Assembly (NCBI GenBank): GCA_001896545.1
Contig: MPOT01000024.1
Span: forward strand, 1-49,404
Length of the DNA stretch: 49,404 bases
Reading direction: 5' to 3'
DNA from: Tepidanaerobacter sp. EBM-38
GTDB taxonomy: Bacteria > Bacillota > Thermosediminibacteria > Thermosediminibacterales > Tepidanaerobacteraceae
The notes beneath the pieces were generated by a model. The model made no database searches and had not been told where the DNA came from. It saw nothing but the letters and a program-made list of their open reading frames with translations. Made by a program: the position numbers and the translations under genes. Below, piece by piece: positions 18,121 through 27,386 of this stretch; the first letter of the stretch is position 1, and each line of letters starts with the position of its first letter.

Positions 18121-18915
18121 TTGTATCCCACCGAGGTTATACGCATAGAAAAACTAAATAAAGAATTTTATACACGCAAGGAAAAGGTTGTTGCGATTAA
18201 AGACTTAGATTTATCGGTAAGTGAAGGAGAATTTTTATGCATTTTGGGTCCTAGCGGCTGTGGCAAGACCACATTGCTTAGGATTTTGGCCGGTTTGGAA
18301 AAGCAAACCAAAGGAAAGGTGTTTATGAGGTCGAAAAATCCTGAAAAACCCTTGACATCAATGGTGTTTCAGGGCGATTCCGTATTTCCATGGATGACGG
18401 TTGCGGAAAACGTAGCTTACAGTTTGAGAATTAGAGGTTTTCCAAGTGATAAAAGATTGGATATAGTCGAGCATTATTTAAAATTAATGGGTCTGGATAA
18501 ATTTGCAAATGCCTTTCCCTATCAATTATCCGGTGGGATGAAACAGAGAATCAATGTTGCACGGGCTTTTGTAAGTGACCCTGAAATTTTGCTTATGGAT
18601 GAGCCTTTTGGAGCTCTTGACGAACAAAATCGGCTGATTTTACAGCAAGAACTCTTAAAAATATGGGATGGCACCGGCAAAACTTCTATTTTTATAACAC
18701 ACAGTATTGACGAAGCGCTTCTTTTGGCTGACAGGATAATGGTAATGACAGCACATCCCGGAAAAGTTAAAGCAATAGTTCCGGTGGATATTCCAAGACC
18801 GAGAGATATTCTATCATTACGTTCATCGCCCAGATTTGCAACATTATTTAGAGAGATATGGCAGCTGCTGCAAGAAGAAGTATTAAAAGCTAAAACCACA
18901 GAGTTTAAAGCATAA
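18121..18915 (+). CDS. ABC transporter ATP-binding protein (SsuB/TauB family)
   Basis: A 264-residue ATPase. Walker A GPSGCGKTT, Q-loop MVFQGDSVFPWMT, signature LSGGMKQRINVARA, Walker B LLMDEPFGALD and switch His in IFITHSIDEAL are all present. The TTG start at 18121 is chosen because AGGAGGTGAG lies just before it; a longer frame from 18058 would run deep into the permease gene. It energises import through the permease at 17261. Confidence 0.93.
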   Translation: MYPTEVIRIEKLNKEFYTRKEKVVAIKDLDLSVSEGEFLCILGPSGCGKTTLLRILAGLEKQTKGKVFMRSKNPEKPLTSMVFQGDSVFPWMTVAENVAYSLRIRGFPSDKRLDIVEHYLKLMGLDKFANAFPYQLSGGMKQRINVARAFVSDPEILLMDEPFGALDEQNRLILQQELLKIWDGTGKTSIFITHSIDEALLLADRIMVMTAHPGKVKAIVPVDIPRPRDILSLRSSPRFATLFREIWQLLQEEVLKAKTTEFKA

Positions 18916-18970
18916 ACCGGAACAACCAAAAAACAATGATGAATTCGCATAAATAAAGGGGAGATGTCGA

Positions 18971-19597
18971 TTGAACATTTTTACCGGAGTCATACTTGCA
19001 ATTGCCGTAAGTATGGATGGTTTATCTGCCGGAATAATTTACGGAATGAAAGATATAAAAATTCCCTGGTTTTCACAACTGGTGATAGTAGCGGCTACTT
19101 CCTGTGCATTTTTGACGGCTATGGCTTTTGGAAATATCGCAATAGGATTTTTTTATCCCATCGAAACCAAATTCATAGGGTCTATACTGCTGTCGATTTT
19201 AGGTATCTGGTCGCTTTTAGAGACATACGCAAGAGAAAACAGCAGCATAAGCACGAAAACTATCGCCAGTTTTCAAATAAAGCCACTGGGTCTTGTCATA
19301 AAAATATTAAGAGAACCGATTGCTGCCGATACAGATACTTCAGGGATTATTGATATCGGAGAAGCTTTACTACTAGGAGCTGCCCTTGCCATGGATTCCT
19401 TTGGAGCAGGCTTCGGTGCTGCAGCGGCAGGTTTTGGAATAATATGGACTACAACCTTGGTTAGCATAGCAAGCCTCATTTTTTTATCAATAGGACTGTA
19501 TATAGGTCGTAAGAAACTAGTATTTCTAAATCAAAAACTAACTAAGTACCTGCCGGGAACTTTATTACTTGTCCTAGCCTTCATAAAATCATCCTAA
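18971..19597 (+). CDS. ytaF: Sporulation membrane protein YtaF / MntP-like
   Basis: A 208-residue polytopic membrane protein with six hydrophobic segments and an internal duplication: AIAVSMDGLSAGIIYGM in the first half and GAALAMDSFGAGFGAAAAG in the second. These 'a.amDs..ag...G' motifs are shared by the YtaF and MntP manganese-export families; the length and the N-terminal sequence NIFTGVILAIAVSMDGLSAG favour YtaF, a spore-formation membrane protein in Bacillus. TTG start with AGGGGAGATG upstream. It follows the ABC operon by 55 bases and is closed by a terminator. Which ion it moves, if any, is not shown. Confidence 0.8.
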   Translation: MNIFTGVILAIAVSMDGLSAGIIYGMKDIKIPWFSQLVIVAATSCAFLTAMAFGNIAIGFFYPIETKFIGSILLSILGIWSLLETYARENSSISTKTIASFQIKPLGLVIKILREPIAADTDTSGIIDIGEALLLGAALAMDSFGAGFGAAAAGFGIIWTTTLVSIASLIFLSIGLYIGRKKLVFLNQKLTKYLPGTLLLVLAFIKSS

Positions 19598-19603
19598 AAG
19601 TAG

Positions 19604-19637
19604 GGGCGACCACTGGTCGCCCGCTCGCTCGCTTTTT
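19604..19637 (+). terminator. Terminator after ytaF with REP-like hairpin
   Basis: Arms GGGCGACC (19604-19611) and GGTCGCCC (19615-19622) around ACT, then CGCTCGCTCGC and six T. The core TAGGGGCGACC... recurs in related form at 47098-47120 and partly at 40972-40986. Confidence 0.7.
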
Positions 19638-19776
19638 TATAGCAAAAACATTAATAAATACTTTTTACAGCAAAACTGACTTTCTGCAGTGGAATCAAAG
19701 ATAGATTTTGGTATAATATTATTTAGCAAGGGTATTTGAAACCAAACAACTCTCCTATCAGGAGGGAGATGAAAGC

Positions 19777-21087
19777 TTGTCCATTAAAAGCTATTATAAG
19801 GAAATGCTGATAACCGCAGCCTTAGCAGCCCTGACAGGGGAGCTGTATTTTTATCCTTTTGGAACTAATTTCCGATTTACCGTGGGAGTTGTTACTTTAT
19901 CTTTTTTGGTATTATATTTTGATTATATACCTGAAATGGTATTGGTTCCCTTTTCCGGGCTGTTTATTATGATTTTTCGCATATTGTTGAGCTGCCTTAT
20001 CGGCAAAAGCACTTTTATTTATGCAGTTAATCTTCATTATCCTGCTTTCTTTTTTTATGCAGCATATGGAATATTTTTAAGAATAGGGAATATAAAAGCC
20101 CTTTTAAAGATGCCTGTAAACTTTATTGCTGTAATGACCTTAGCAGATATCGGAGCTAATTTTGTCGAGCTTACCGCAAGAGGCGAAATGAACTTGATTT
20201 ACTTCCAGGAAATATTCAATAGGGTTCTTGCCGTAGGCTTGATTCGCAGCATTATTACATTTACTGCTTATTGGATAATAGAGCGGTACAGGCTTGTTAT
20301 AATGCGTGAAGAACATGAAAAACGTTATGCCGAACTACTTAAACTGCTGTCGGATTTGAAGGCTGAGTTTTTTTATATAAAAAAATCCTCAAAAGACTTG
20401 GAAGATGCGATGAGGGAAGGTTACGAGATATATCAATCTTTAGTTTCGGATATTACCGATAATGATGTTATAAGATTAAAGAAAAAAGCCTTGAACCTCG
20501 CTAAAGATATTCACGAAATAAAAAAGGATTACCTTAGAATTTTGGCGGGAGTAAAAGAACTGCTGCCCGAAGAAATAGGCGGTATGCAGCTAAAGGCCGT
20601 ACTAGATATAATTAAATCAAGTACACAAAGATTGATAAGCGCAATTGAAAAAGATGTAAAATTAAAAATCCATACGGTACCAAATTTGGTTGTAATTAAT
20701 TACTTTTCGATTTTCTCTATTTTCAACAACTTGGTTTCTAATGCTCTGGATGCTATAGACGATAAAGGAGTTATTGAGATAAATATATGTTTAGACGAAG
20801 AATCTGTTATAATAACTGTTTCTGATGATGGGAAGGGCATCAACACTAAAGACCTTCCCTATATCTTTGAACCGGGCTTTTCCACGAAATACAACGAAGA
20901 TGGCTCAATTTCTACAGGGCTTGGTTTAGTTAATGTGAAAAATCTCGTAGAGGATATGGGAGGCAGCCTTTCAGTGACTTCAACTCCTGCTAAGGGCACA
21001 AAATTTGAAATACACTTGCCCTTAGAGGGAAATTTCACAATTGTGCAGGGGGATGAACATGAACTTTCGAATCATGATAGTAGATGA
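19777..21087 (+). CDS. GlnK(YcbA)-like sensor histidine kinase
   Basis: A 436-residue membrane kinase. Five to six hydrophobic segments fill residues ~8-175. A coiled-coil linker leads to the phospho-acceptor segment DIHEIKKDYLRILAGVKEL, which matches the 'HEIKKDxxR' box of the Bacillus GlnK (YcbA) class rather than the classical HisKA box. The GHKL ATPase follows with N box NNLVSNALDAI, G1 DDGKGI, F box PYIFEPGFSTK and G2 STGLGL. TTG start with GGAGGGAGATG upstream. It overlaps its response regulator by 29 bases. The known relatives sense glutamine; the signal here is unproven. Confidence 0.88.
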   Translation: MSIKSYYKEMLITAALAALTGELYFYPFGTNFRFTVGVVTLSFLVLYFDYIPEMVLVPFSGLFIMIFRILLSCLIGKSTFIYAVNLHYPAFFFYAAYGIFLRIGNIKALLKMPVNFIAVMTLADIGANFVELTARGEMNLIYFQEIFNRVLAVGLIRSIITFTAYWIIERYRLVIMREEHEKRYAELLKLLSDLKAEFFYIKKSSKDLEDAMREGYEIYQSLVSDITDNDVIRLKKKALNLAKDIHEIKKDYLRILAGVKELLPEEIGGMQLKAVLDIIKSSTQRLISAIEKDVKLKIHTVPNLVVINYFSIFSIFNNLVSNALDAIDDKGVIEINICLDEESVIITVSDDGKGINTKDLPYIFEPGFSTKYNEDGSISTGLGLVNVKNLVEDMGGSLSVTSTPAKGTKFEIHLPLEGNFTIVQGDEHELSNHDSR

Positions 21088-21928
21088 TGATAGAGCAGTA
21101 AGGCGAATTCTTGCGGGAATTATTGAAAACAACAATCTTGGAGAAATTATCGGGGACAGCGGAGATGGTGAAGAAGCTGAGAAAAAAATATCCGTCTTGA
21201 AGCCGGATATAGTGCTTATGGATTTTCTTCTTCCAAGTAAAGACGGGCTGGAAATAATAAAGAGTCTGAAAAAAAGAGGTGTTAATACACATTTTATTAT
21301 GATTTCGCAAGTTGAGGACCAGGCAATGATTTCCCAGGCTTATCAAGCTGGAATCGAGTTTTTCATACATAAGCCAATCAATGCCATAGAAACCGTAAGC
21401 GTGATTTCCAAAGTACAGGAAATCATAAAACTGAAAGACACCGTTGATAAAATACGAAAGACGGTAATTAATCTGGATGATATGCCGCAGCTTGAGGCAA
21501 ATATAAAAAAAGGCCTAAACAAAGTAGAATTTTTCCTGGCAGACCTAGGAATACTTGGTGAAACCGGCAGCGAAGATATAAAGGTCATTATCGAAAATCA
21601 CGAAAACTTCTGGCAGAATATAAATAATTTGCAGGATATATATCAACATCTCAAACAATACTATGAAAATTATGATGAAAAAAAATCAACCGACACAAAG
21701 GCTATTGAAATGAGAATACGCCGAGCTATAGATAAAGCACTTAAGAATGTGGCATCAATGGGACTTGAAGATTATAACAATGAGCAATTTATAAGGTTTG
21801 CTTCTACGCTTTTCGATTTTATAGAAGTAAAAAAAGAAATGGATTTTTTACGCGGTAAAAGCCCAATTAGTGGTAAAATTAATATAAAAAAATTTTTAGA
21901 AGGGAGTATTCTTCTATGTAAAGCATAA
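21059..21928 (+). CDS. GlnL(YcbB)-like response regulator
   Basis: A 289-residue regulator. The receiver domain (residues 1-~120) has the acidic pair in IMIVDDDRAVR, the phospho-acceptor Asp in DIVLMDFLLPSKDG, and the conserved Lys in FFIHKPI. The C-terminal half carries the YcbB-type DNA-binding domain: EMRIRRAIDKALKNVASMGLEDYNNEQF and FDFIEVKKEMDF. In Bacillus such a regulator switches on glutaminase and glutamine transport. Start ATG 21059 is chosen for AGGGGGA six bases before it. Its stop is followed by a large stem-loop, then a convergent TRAP transporter operon that is a natural target candidate. Confidence 0.88.
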   Translation: MNFRIMIVDDDRAVRRILAGIIENNNLGEIIGDSGDGEEAEKKISVLKPDIVLMDFLLPSKDGLEIIKSLKKRGVNTHFIMISQVEDQAMISQAYQAGIEFFIHKPINAIETVSVISKVQEIIKLKDTVDKIRKTVINLDDMPQLEANIKKGLNKVEFFLADLGILGETGSEDIKVIIENHENFWQNINNLQDIYQHLKQYYENYDEKKSTDTKAIEMRIRRAIDKALKNVASMGLEDYNNEQFIRFASTLFDFIEVKKEMDFLRGKSPISGKINIKKFLEGSILLCKA

Positions 21929-21991
21929 CATAACAAAAAATTGCTTATAAAAACGGCATAAAGATCGGATGTATTTTTTTATGTATATAAT

Positions 21992-22045
21992 TAAGGTCGT
22001 CAGGTTATGCCTTATGAAGGCAAATCGGTTTACCTAACGACCTTA
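21992..22045. terminator. Complex stem-loop between convergent operons
   Basis: Outer arms TAAGGTCGTCAGGTTA (~21992-22006) and TACCTAACGACCTTA (~22031-22045) pair with few mismatches; an inner hairpin TGCCTT-ATG-AAGGCA (22008-22022) sits inside. It probably ends transcripts from both sides. Confidence 0.6.
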
Positions 22046-22095
22046 TATGAAACGACTATTTCTATATCTATAAACCATATAGATTATATTATATT

Positions 22096-24042
22096 TTAGT
22101 TTTCGCTACCTTTTACAACATGTTTTGAGATTTTGCGCTGCTGTATAATATAGCCTAATATCAGTAGCACCAAGCCGGCAAGGTCGGTTTTTAAGCCGGG
22201 CGTTACCAGCAGTATTCCGCCGATAAAAAATATAATACGTTCTATAAACGATTCATCAGTTATTAAGTAGCCTGCTACTGCGGAACCCACGCCGATAATG
22301 CCGATTATGGAAGTGATGATAATTTGTATGATTCCCCATGCAGTTACATCTATTAAAAGCATGGATGGATTGTATACAAAGATATATGGTACCAGGAAAG
22401 CCGCAATGGCAAGCTTGGAAGCTTCAAGCCCTGTTTTTAAAGGGTTTGCCTTGGCTATGCCGGCACCGGCAAAAGCGGCTAATGCTACCGGAGGGGTAAT
22501 ATCAGCAATAATGCCGAAATAAAAGACGAACATATGAGCGGCAAGCACCGGTACATTCATCATTAAAAGCGCAGGTGCCGCTATTGTCGATGTAATAACA
22601 TAGTTAGCCGTAGTAGGAACCCCCATGCCTAATATGATGGATGTTAGCATTGTAAAGAACAGTGTAAGTAACAGATTGCCTTTAGCAAGACCGACTAAGG
22701 TAGAGCCCATTTTTAAACCAAGTCCTGTTTGAGTTACAACACCTATAATTATACCTGCACAGGCAGTGGCCGCAATAACGCCCAGAGCACTTCTGGCTCC
22801 TTGCTCAAGACCGTTTATGATATCTGCTAAACTTATTCTTGTATTTTTTCTAAGCAAGGAAGCTACTATTGATGAAATAATAGCAAAAAGAGCAGCCTTC
22901 ATTGGGGAAAATCCCTTTACTAAAAGATATATTATGGCTACAAGCGGCAGCAGCAAATGCCCTCTTTCCAAGAGAATTGTTTTAATTTTGGGGAGCTCAT
23001 CCTTATTTAATCCTTTAAGTCCAAGACGCTTAGCTTCCAAGTGAACTCCGGTCCAAACTCCAAAATAATAGAGAAGAGCCGGAATAACCGCAGCACCGAT
23101 TATTTTTACATAAGATATCTGTGTAAATTCGGACATGAGAAAAGCTGCAGCGCCCATAATAGGGGGCATCAACTGACCGCCTGTAGATGCAGTTGCCTCT
23201 ACAGCCCCTGCAAATTCAGGTTTGTAGCCCAGCCTTTTCATCATCGGTATTGTGAAACTTCCGGTTCCAACCACATTGGCTACGGAACTGCCGGAAACGG
23301 TGCCCATAAGACCGCTGGAAAGCACCGCAACTTTAGCCGGGCCGCCAGATGCCCAGCCGGCTACGGCATTGGCTAAATCGATAAAGAATTCTCCCATGCC
23401 GGTTTTTTCAAGAAAAGCCCCAAACAGTATAAAAAGGAATATAAAAGTGGAAGAAACCCCAATAGGTATTCCAAAAATGCCTTCAGTAGTATAAAAAAGA
23501 TGCCCGACAAGACTGGGCAGAGCAATTCCACGATGTGCCAGTTGACCGGGAATTTGACGCCCAAACAGTGCATATAAGATGAATAAAGATGCGATAGTCA
23601 CAATAGGCCAGCCAACCACGCGCCTGGCGGCCTCTAAGACCAATAGTATTGCAATAAGACCTACGACATAATCCGTGGTTGTAACGGTTCCTGCACGCAA
23701 GACCAGATCCTGATAAAAAATTATTATATACATAGGTGCTGCGGCGCCTAAAATGGCGAAAACCACATCTACCGGATGAACTTTATTTCTAGGCCATTCT
23801 TTTCTGGCAGGATATAGCAAAAAGATTAAGCATAATCCGAAGGAAAGATGAATAGACCTTTGAATCATGGCATCCAGCACTCCGCAAACAGCTGTATAAA
23901 GATGAAAAACAGAAAAAGCAATAGCAATAGCTGCCACTATTTTAGCGGAAAATCCTGAAAGTACTCGATAATCCGATTCTTTATCAAATTTTCTCAATAT
24001 ATCCTCATGATTTTGAGAAGTTTCCTGGTATTTATCACTCAT
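22096..24042 (-). CDS. TRAP transporter permease, fused small and large subunits
   Basis: A 648-residue membrane protein of the 4TM/12TM-fusion type used by TAXI-class TRAP transporters, which take up organic acids with Na+ or H+. The N-terminal ~130 residues form the small (DctQ-like) part; the large (DctM-like) part follows with VVGWPIVTIASLFILYALFG, AKVAVLSSGLMGTVSGSSVANVVGTGSFTIP, EATASTGGQLMPPIMGAAAF and LGMGVPTTANYVI, all typical of the family. It overlaps the DUF1850 gene by 8 bases, with GGAGAGGG as ribosome site inside that gene. Last gene of the operon. Confidence 0.93.
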   Translation of the reverse strand: MSDKYQETSQNHEDILRKFDKESDYRVLSGFSAKIVAAIAIAFSVFHLYTAVCGVLDAMIQRSIHLSFGLCLIFLLYPARKEWPRNKVHPVDVVFAILGAAAPMYIIIFYQDLVLRAGTVTTTDYVVGLIAILLVLEAARRVVGWPIVTIASLFILYALFGRQIPGQLAHRGIALPSLVGHLFYTTEGIFGIPIGVSSTFIFLFILFGAFLEKTGMGEFFIDLANAVAGWASGGPAKVAVLSSGLMGTVSGSSVANVVGTGSFTIPMMKRLGYKPEFAGAVEATASTGGQLMPPIMGAAAFLMSEFTQISYVKIIGAAVIPALLYYFGVWTGVHLEAKRLGLKGLNKDELPKIKTILLERGHLLLPLVAIIYLLVKGFSPMKAALFAIISSIVASLLRKNTRISLADIINGLEQGARSALGVIAATACAGIIIGVVTQTGLGLKMGSTLVGLAKGNLLLTLFFTMLTSIILGMGVPTTANYVITSTIAAPALLMMNVPVLAAHMFVFYFGIIADITPPVALAAFAGAGIAKANPLKTGLEASKLAIAAFLVPYIFVYNPSMLLIDVTAWGIIQIIITSIIGIIGVGSAVAGYLITDESFIERIIFFIGGILLVTPGLKTDLAGLVLLILGYIIQQRKISKHVVKGSEN

Positions 24043-24544
24043 TTTCCCTCTCCTTGTGTAATGTATTTTTTATTAGCAACCTATCTTTTGCCCGTATGGT
24101 GAGCAGGCCCTCGGGTTCAACAAAATCAAGAAGGGGATAGTCTTTGCCGCCAACGGTTATAGAATGTTGCGGGATAGGTGAAACTCTTATAGGTATTGAT
24201 TCAAATTCCCTGTGCATATTAAGGACGAATTCACCCTCTTTATTTAAAAATTCACCGTTTTCATCTGAAAAAGGAAGACCGACTCCTAAAGAGTGGTAAG
24301 TAGTTTTTTCCAGAATAAGTTTATTATCATTGCTGATTAAAAAAAATTCATGTACCGGAGTTTTCTGCACGGAATGTATGAAGTTCAGTGCAAATCTTCT
24401 GTTTGGAACAGCTATAACCGTAACGGTCTTTTGTTGTTCATCCTCTAATATGAGAGTTTTTTCTTTAACTATCCGATAATTGGAGAAAAATATAGCCATG
24501 CAAAAAATAATAAGAAATATAAAAATTTCTAACCGCAGTTTCAT
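24035..24544 (-). CDS. DUF1850 protein of the TAXI-TRAP operon
   Basis: A 169-residue protein with one N-terminal membrane segment (LEIFIFLIIFCMAIFFSNY) and an extracellular domain. The segment FALNFIHSVQKTPVHEFFLI, with the H-S-V-x-x-x-P-V-x-E pattern, and the TTYHSLGVGLP motif mark DUF1850. This family is nearly always found between the TAXI binding protein and the fused TRAP permease, as here, so it is likely an accessory of that transporter. Its biochemical role is unknown. Confidence 0.85.
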   Translation of the reverse strand: MKLRLEIFIFLIIFCMAIFFSNYRIVKEKTLILEDEQQKTVTVIAVPNRRFALNFIHSVQKTPVHEFFLISNDNKLILEKTTYHSLGVGLPFSDENGEFLNKEGEFVLNMHREFESIPIRVSPIPQHSITVGGKDYPLLDFVEPEGLLTIRAKDRLLIKNTLHKERENE

Positions 24545-24550
24545 AAAATC

Positions 24551-24579
24551 TGAGCATTGGAGTTAATTTCCAATGCTCA
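24551..24579 (-). terminator. Intercistronic hairpin after the TAXI gene
   Basis: Perfect 11-base arms TGAGCATTGGA (24551-24561) and TCCAATGCTCA (24569-24579), loop GTTAATT. No T-run, so it probably reduces rather than blocks transcription into DUF1850 and the permease. Confidence 0.65.
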
Positions 24580-24594
24580 GCATCCTCCCTGAAT

Positions 24595-25593
24595 TTATTT
24601 TCCTTCTTTAAAATATTTGTCAGCACCCGGATGAAGGTCGATTGACATACCATCACGACCTGTTTCAGCCTTGATTAAAGCACCCATTGAGTGGGCAACT
24701 TTTAATCTGTCTGGGTTTTCATACATTGTCTTGAGTAAGTTGTAAGCAATTTCTTCGTCAAGATTTGAACTTACTGCGAGCATTGACATAACGGAAACAG
24801 CCTTTACGTCTTCTGTCATACCGTTGTAAGTATCGGCAGGTATGACTGTTTTAACGTAGAATGGATATTTTTCTATAAGTTTGTCTGCCAGCGCATCATC
24901 AACGGCTAATAGTTTTACCTTATGCTGTGCGGCAATATCCTGGACGGCTGCTGTTGGAAATCCGGCAGTAACGAAGGCTGCATCGACATTGCCGTCCTTT
25001 AGATTATTTGCAGCTTCAGAAAAGGATAGGTACTGGATACTAATATCGTCATAAGTAATTCCGGCAGCTTCCAGTATCTGTCTGGCATTAGCTTCGGTGC
25101 CGCTTCCTGCCGCACCTACGGCAACCTTTTTACCCTTTAAGTCTGCAAGTGAATCTATTTTTTTGCCTTCTAGAGTAATAATTTGAATAGTTTCCGGATA
25201 GAGAGTGGCAAGCCCCTTGATGTCTTCATACTTATTGTCCTGGAACATCTCGATGCCGTTAGCTGCATAATATGCGATATCATTCTGAACAAAAATTACT
25301 TCCACTTCGCCATTTCGAAGGAGATTGACATTGGCTACCGATGCACCGGTTGTCTGTGCTGTTGAATTAACATTGCTGATATTATTTGTCCAAATCTCAG
25401 CAAGAGCTCCGCCAAGCGGGAAATAAGTTCCGGCTGTGCCTCCGGTTGCAATTGTTACAAAAACATTTTCGGCTTTCTGTTCCTTGTCCTTGACAGACTC
25501 ATTCGCATCACCATCGGTTTTACCACCACAGCCGACTATAAGCCCTGTTAATAATAAGGCAGTTAACAAAACAGCAATAAGCTTTTTACTCAT
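24595..25593 (-). CDS. TAXI family TRAP transporter substrate-binding lipoprotein
   Basis: A 332-residue protein with a lipoprotein signal (LIAVLLTALLLTGLIVGC, lipobox IVGC). The TAXI body begins VTIATGGTAGTYFPLGGALAEIW, the defining motif of the family, followed by AQTTGASVANVNLLRNGEVEVIFVQNDIAYYA and KVAVGAAGSGTEANARQIL. It would capture the substrate outside the cell and pass it to the fused permease. Characterised TAXI proteins bind glutamate or other acids; the nearby GlnK/GlnL-like pair makes a glutamate/glutamine-related substrate attractive but unproven. Confidence 0.93.
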   Translation of the reverse strand: MSKKLIAVLLTALLLTGLIVGCGGKTDGDANESVKDKEQKAENVFVTIATGGTAGTYFPLGGALAEIWTNNISNVNSTAQTTGASVANVNLLRNGEVEVIFVQNDIAYYAANGIEMFQDNKYEDIKGLATLYPETIQIITLEGKKIDSLADLKGKKVAVGAAGSGTEANARQILEAAGITYDDISIQYLSFSEAANNLKDGNVDAAFVTAGFPTAAVQDIAAQHKVKLLAVDDALADKLIEKYPFYVKTVIPADTYNGMTEDVKAVSVMSMLAVSSNLDEEIAYNLLKTMYENPDRLKVAHSMGALIKAETGRDGMSIDLHPGADKYFKEGK

Positions 25594-25839
25594 CTTTTTC
25601 CCTCCAAATTATATATTATAATTCATTACATGGTATTTGTATTATATGTTTAATATAACCAAAACCAACAGATAACTACTGAATACAACAAAAAACAAAT
25701 ACTTGTATACAGTATAATATATTTACAAAATTCGGCAAATAAACATTTTACTATTTATTATAAATTATAGGTTGCTGTTTTTTCAGAGATTTTCGTGTAT
25801 AATATATAAGATACACATCTAACATGGGAGGGGACTTCA
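25594..25839. other. Divergent promoter region, TAXI operon / lemA
   Basis: Very A/T-rich. On the minus strand TTGGTT, 16 bases, TATAAT (ending near 25642) could drive the TAXI operon. On the plus strand TGTATAAT near 25796 could be the -10 of lemA. An 8-base palindrome TGTATACA at 25704-25711 could be an operator, but this is weak. Confidence 0.35.
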
Positions 25840-26418
25840 TTGAAAAACGTATTTAAAATAGTAATAGCCGTACTATTAATAATCGCTATTTTGGTAATGC
25901 CTGTTTTTTTGACATACAACAGCTTGGTAGCAGCCGATGAGGCGGTTGACAGTGCATGGAGTCAAGTAGAAAATCAACTGCAAAGGCGGATGGATTTAAT
26001 ACCTAATTTAGTAAATACGGTAAAAGGTTATGCCGCACATGAAGAAAAAATATTAACAGAGGTTACTAGAGCCAGGGAGAAACTCATGGCCGCAGGTTCT
26101 GTAACTGAAAAGGCTGAGGCTGACAAGGAACTTACAACGGCTCTGTCAAGGCTCATTGCAATAGCGGAGAACTATCCTGAACTGAAGGCCGATGCCAATT
26201 TTCGACAACTGGCAGATGAACTGGCAGGAACAGAGAATCGTATAGCAGTATCTCGCATGGATTATAATAATGCTGTACAGGATTACAATACAAAAATAAG
26301 AAGATTTCCAACCGTAATTGTTGCAAAACTTTTTGGCTTTGAAAAGAAGGACTACTTTAAAGCTGCGGAAAATGCGAAGGAAACTCCGATTGTAGATTTT
26401 AACGATGATAGTAAATAG
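25840..26418 (+). CDS. lemA: LemA family membrane protein
   Basis: A 192-residue protein with one N-terminal membrane segment (VFKIVIAVLLIIAILVMPVFL) and a helical body. The family core is seen at NSLVAADEAVDSAWSQVENQLQRRMDLIPNLVNTVKGYAAHE, then AIAENYPELKADANFRQLADELAGTENRIAVSRMDYNNAVQDYN. TTG start with GGGAGGGGA upstream. It lies 43 bases before a TPM-domain protein, the pairing usual for LemA. Its biochemical role is not known. Confidence 0.93.
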   Translation: MKNVFKIVIAVLLIIAILVMPVFLTYNSLVAADEAVDSAWSQVENQLQRRMDLIPNLVNTVKGYAAHEEKILTEVTRAREKLMAAGSVTEKAEADKELTTALSRLIAIAENYPELKADANFRQLADELAGTENRIAVSRMDYNNAVQDYNTKIRRFPTVIVAKLFGFEKKDYFKAAENAKETPIVDFNDDSK

Positions 26419-26461
26419 CTGTAATTTGCAGGCTGATTGGTTGCGAAAGCGGTGACATAAA

Positions 26462-27328
26462 TTGATTAAAAAATTAAAATCTCATGAATTAAAAAAGCCC
26501 GTAAAAACCAAACCATTATCTTTTGTCGTTGCGGTTCTGGTTTTTAGCCTCATGCTTATAAACTCGGGTTTTGCTTCGGCTGAACCTGTGCCTGCCAAAC
26601 CTGATACAAATATTTATGTATTTGATTATGCCAACCTTATAGATGAAGCTGACAAACTGGAAATGCAAAAAATTGCAAAGACCCTAGATGATAAGACTGA
26701 GGCCGAAATAGTTGTTGTCACTGTAAATGACTTATCGCATATGGAGATAGAAGATTATGCCCTCAAATTATTTAGGAGCTGGGGAATAGGCGATAAGGAA
26801 AAAAATAATGGTATATTAATCATTGTAAATAAAGAAAGTATCTTAAATAATCAAAGGGGACGCATTCGGATAGAGGTAGGGTATGGCCTTGAAGGTGCAA
26901 TAAATGACGGTAAGGCGGGGGCTATTCTTGACAATTTTGCACTGCCCGCTTTTGAAATAGGAGAATATTCCAAAGGAATCCGAGATACCTTTATGGCAGT
27001 TTGTTCTGAAGTTGCCAAGGAATATGGTTTGGATTTAGCAAATGAAGAATTATCGGACCTGCAAAATTATTCAGTGGCGGAAGCTGATGACATAACTTCT
27101 TGGGAAGTGCTTCTTGCCGTAATAATTTTCATAATTATCCTGATCTTGCTAACTAAAAAACACAGCCGCCGGTACTACCGCAGGAATCCCTTTGACGGTC
27201 CTTTTGGGGGCGGCTTTGGCGGTGGCGGTTTTAGAGGTGGAGGTTTTGGCGGAGGCGGCTTTGGTGGTGGTAGCAGCGGCGGAGGTTTTGGCGGCGGCAG
27301 AAGCGGCGGAGCAGGAGCAAGCCGATAG
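26462..27328 (+). CDS. TPM-domain (YgcG-type) secreted/membrane protein
   Basis: A 288-residue protein with an N-terminal signal or anchor (SFVVAVLVFSLMLINSGFASAEP), an external TPM domain (residues ~48-185; VFDYANLIDEADKLEMQKIAKTL, AEIVVVTVNDL, IRIEVGYGLEGAINDGKAGAIL), a second membrane segment (WEVLLAVIIFIIILILLT), and a C-terminal tail of Gly, Phe and Arg repeats from ~residue 243. The gene pairs with lemA. The TTG start has only AGCGGTGA upstream, a moderate site. The glycine tail, encoded by GGC/GGT-rich DNA at about 27200-27320, stands out from the A/T-rich surroundings. Confidence 0.9.
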   Translation: MIKKLKSHELKKPVKTKPLSFVVAVLVFSLMLINSGFASAEPVPAKPDTNIYVFDYANLIDEADKLEMQKIAKTLDDKTEAEIVVVTVNDLSHMEIEDYALKLFRSWGIGDKEKNNGILIIVNKESILNNQRGRIRIEVGYGLEGAINDGKAGAILDNFALPAFEIGEYSKGIRDTFMAVCSEVAKEYGLDLANEELSDLQNYSVAEADDITSWEVLLAVIIFIIILILLTKKHSRRYYRRNPFDGPFGGGFGGGGFRGGGFGGGGFGGGSSGGGFGGGRSGGAGASR

Positions 27329-27386
27329 TTTCTTTATAACTTGAAATATGCTGCAATAAGAGTTTTTGCAGGAAAAGAGGTGTACC

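Noticed and set aside
18964..19353. 129-codon frame overlapping the start of ytaF
   Set aside because: Shadow frame of ytaF; Cys/Arg/Tyr-rich nonsense composition and the ytaF frame is clearly the real one.
23041..23494. Frames on the plus strand opposite the TRAP permease
   Set aside because: Antisense shadows of a conserved membrane protein gene.
25704..25711. TGTATACA palindrome as a GntR-type operator
   Set aside because: Only eight bases in a very A/T-rich region with no second copy; too weak to claim.
27200..27325. G/C-rich stretch considered as foreign DNA or an RNA gene
   Set aside because: It encodes the Gly-rich tail typical of TPM-domain proteins.
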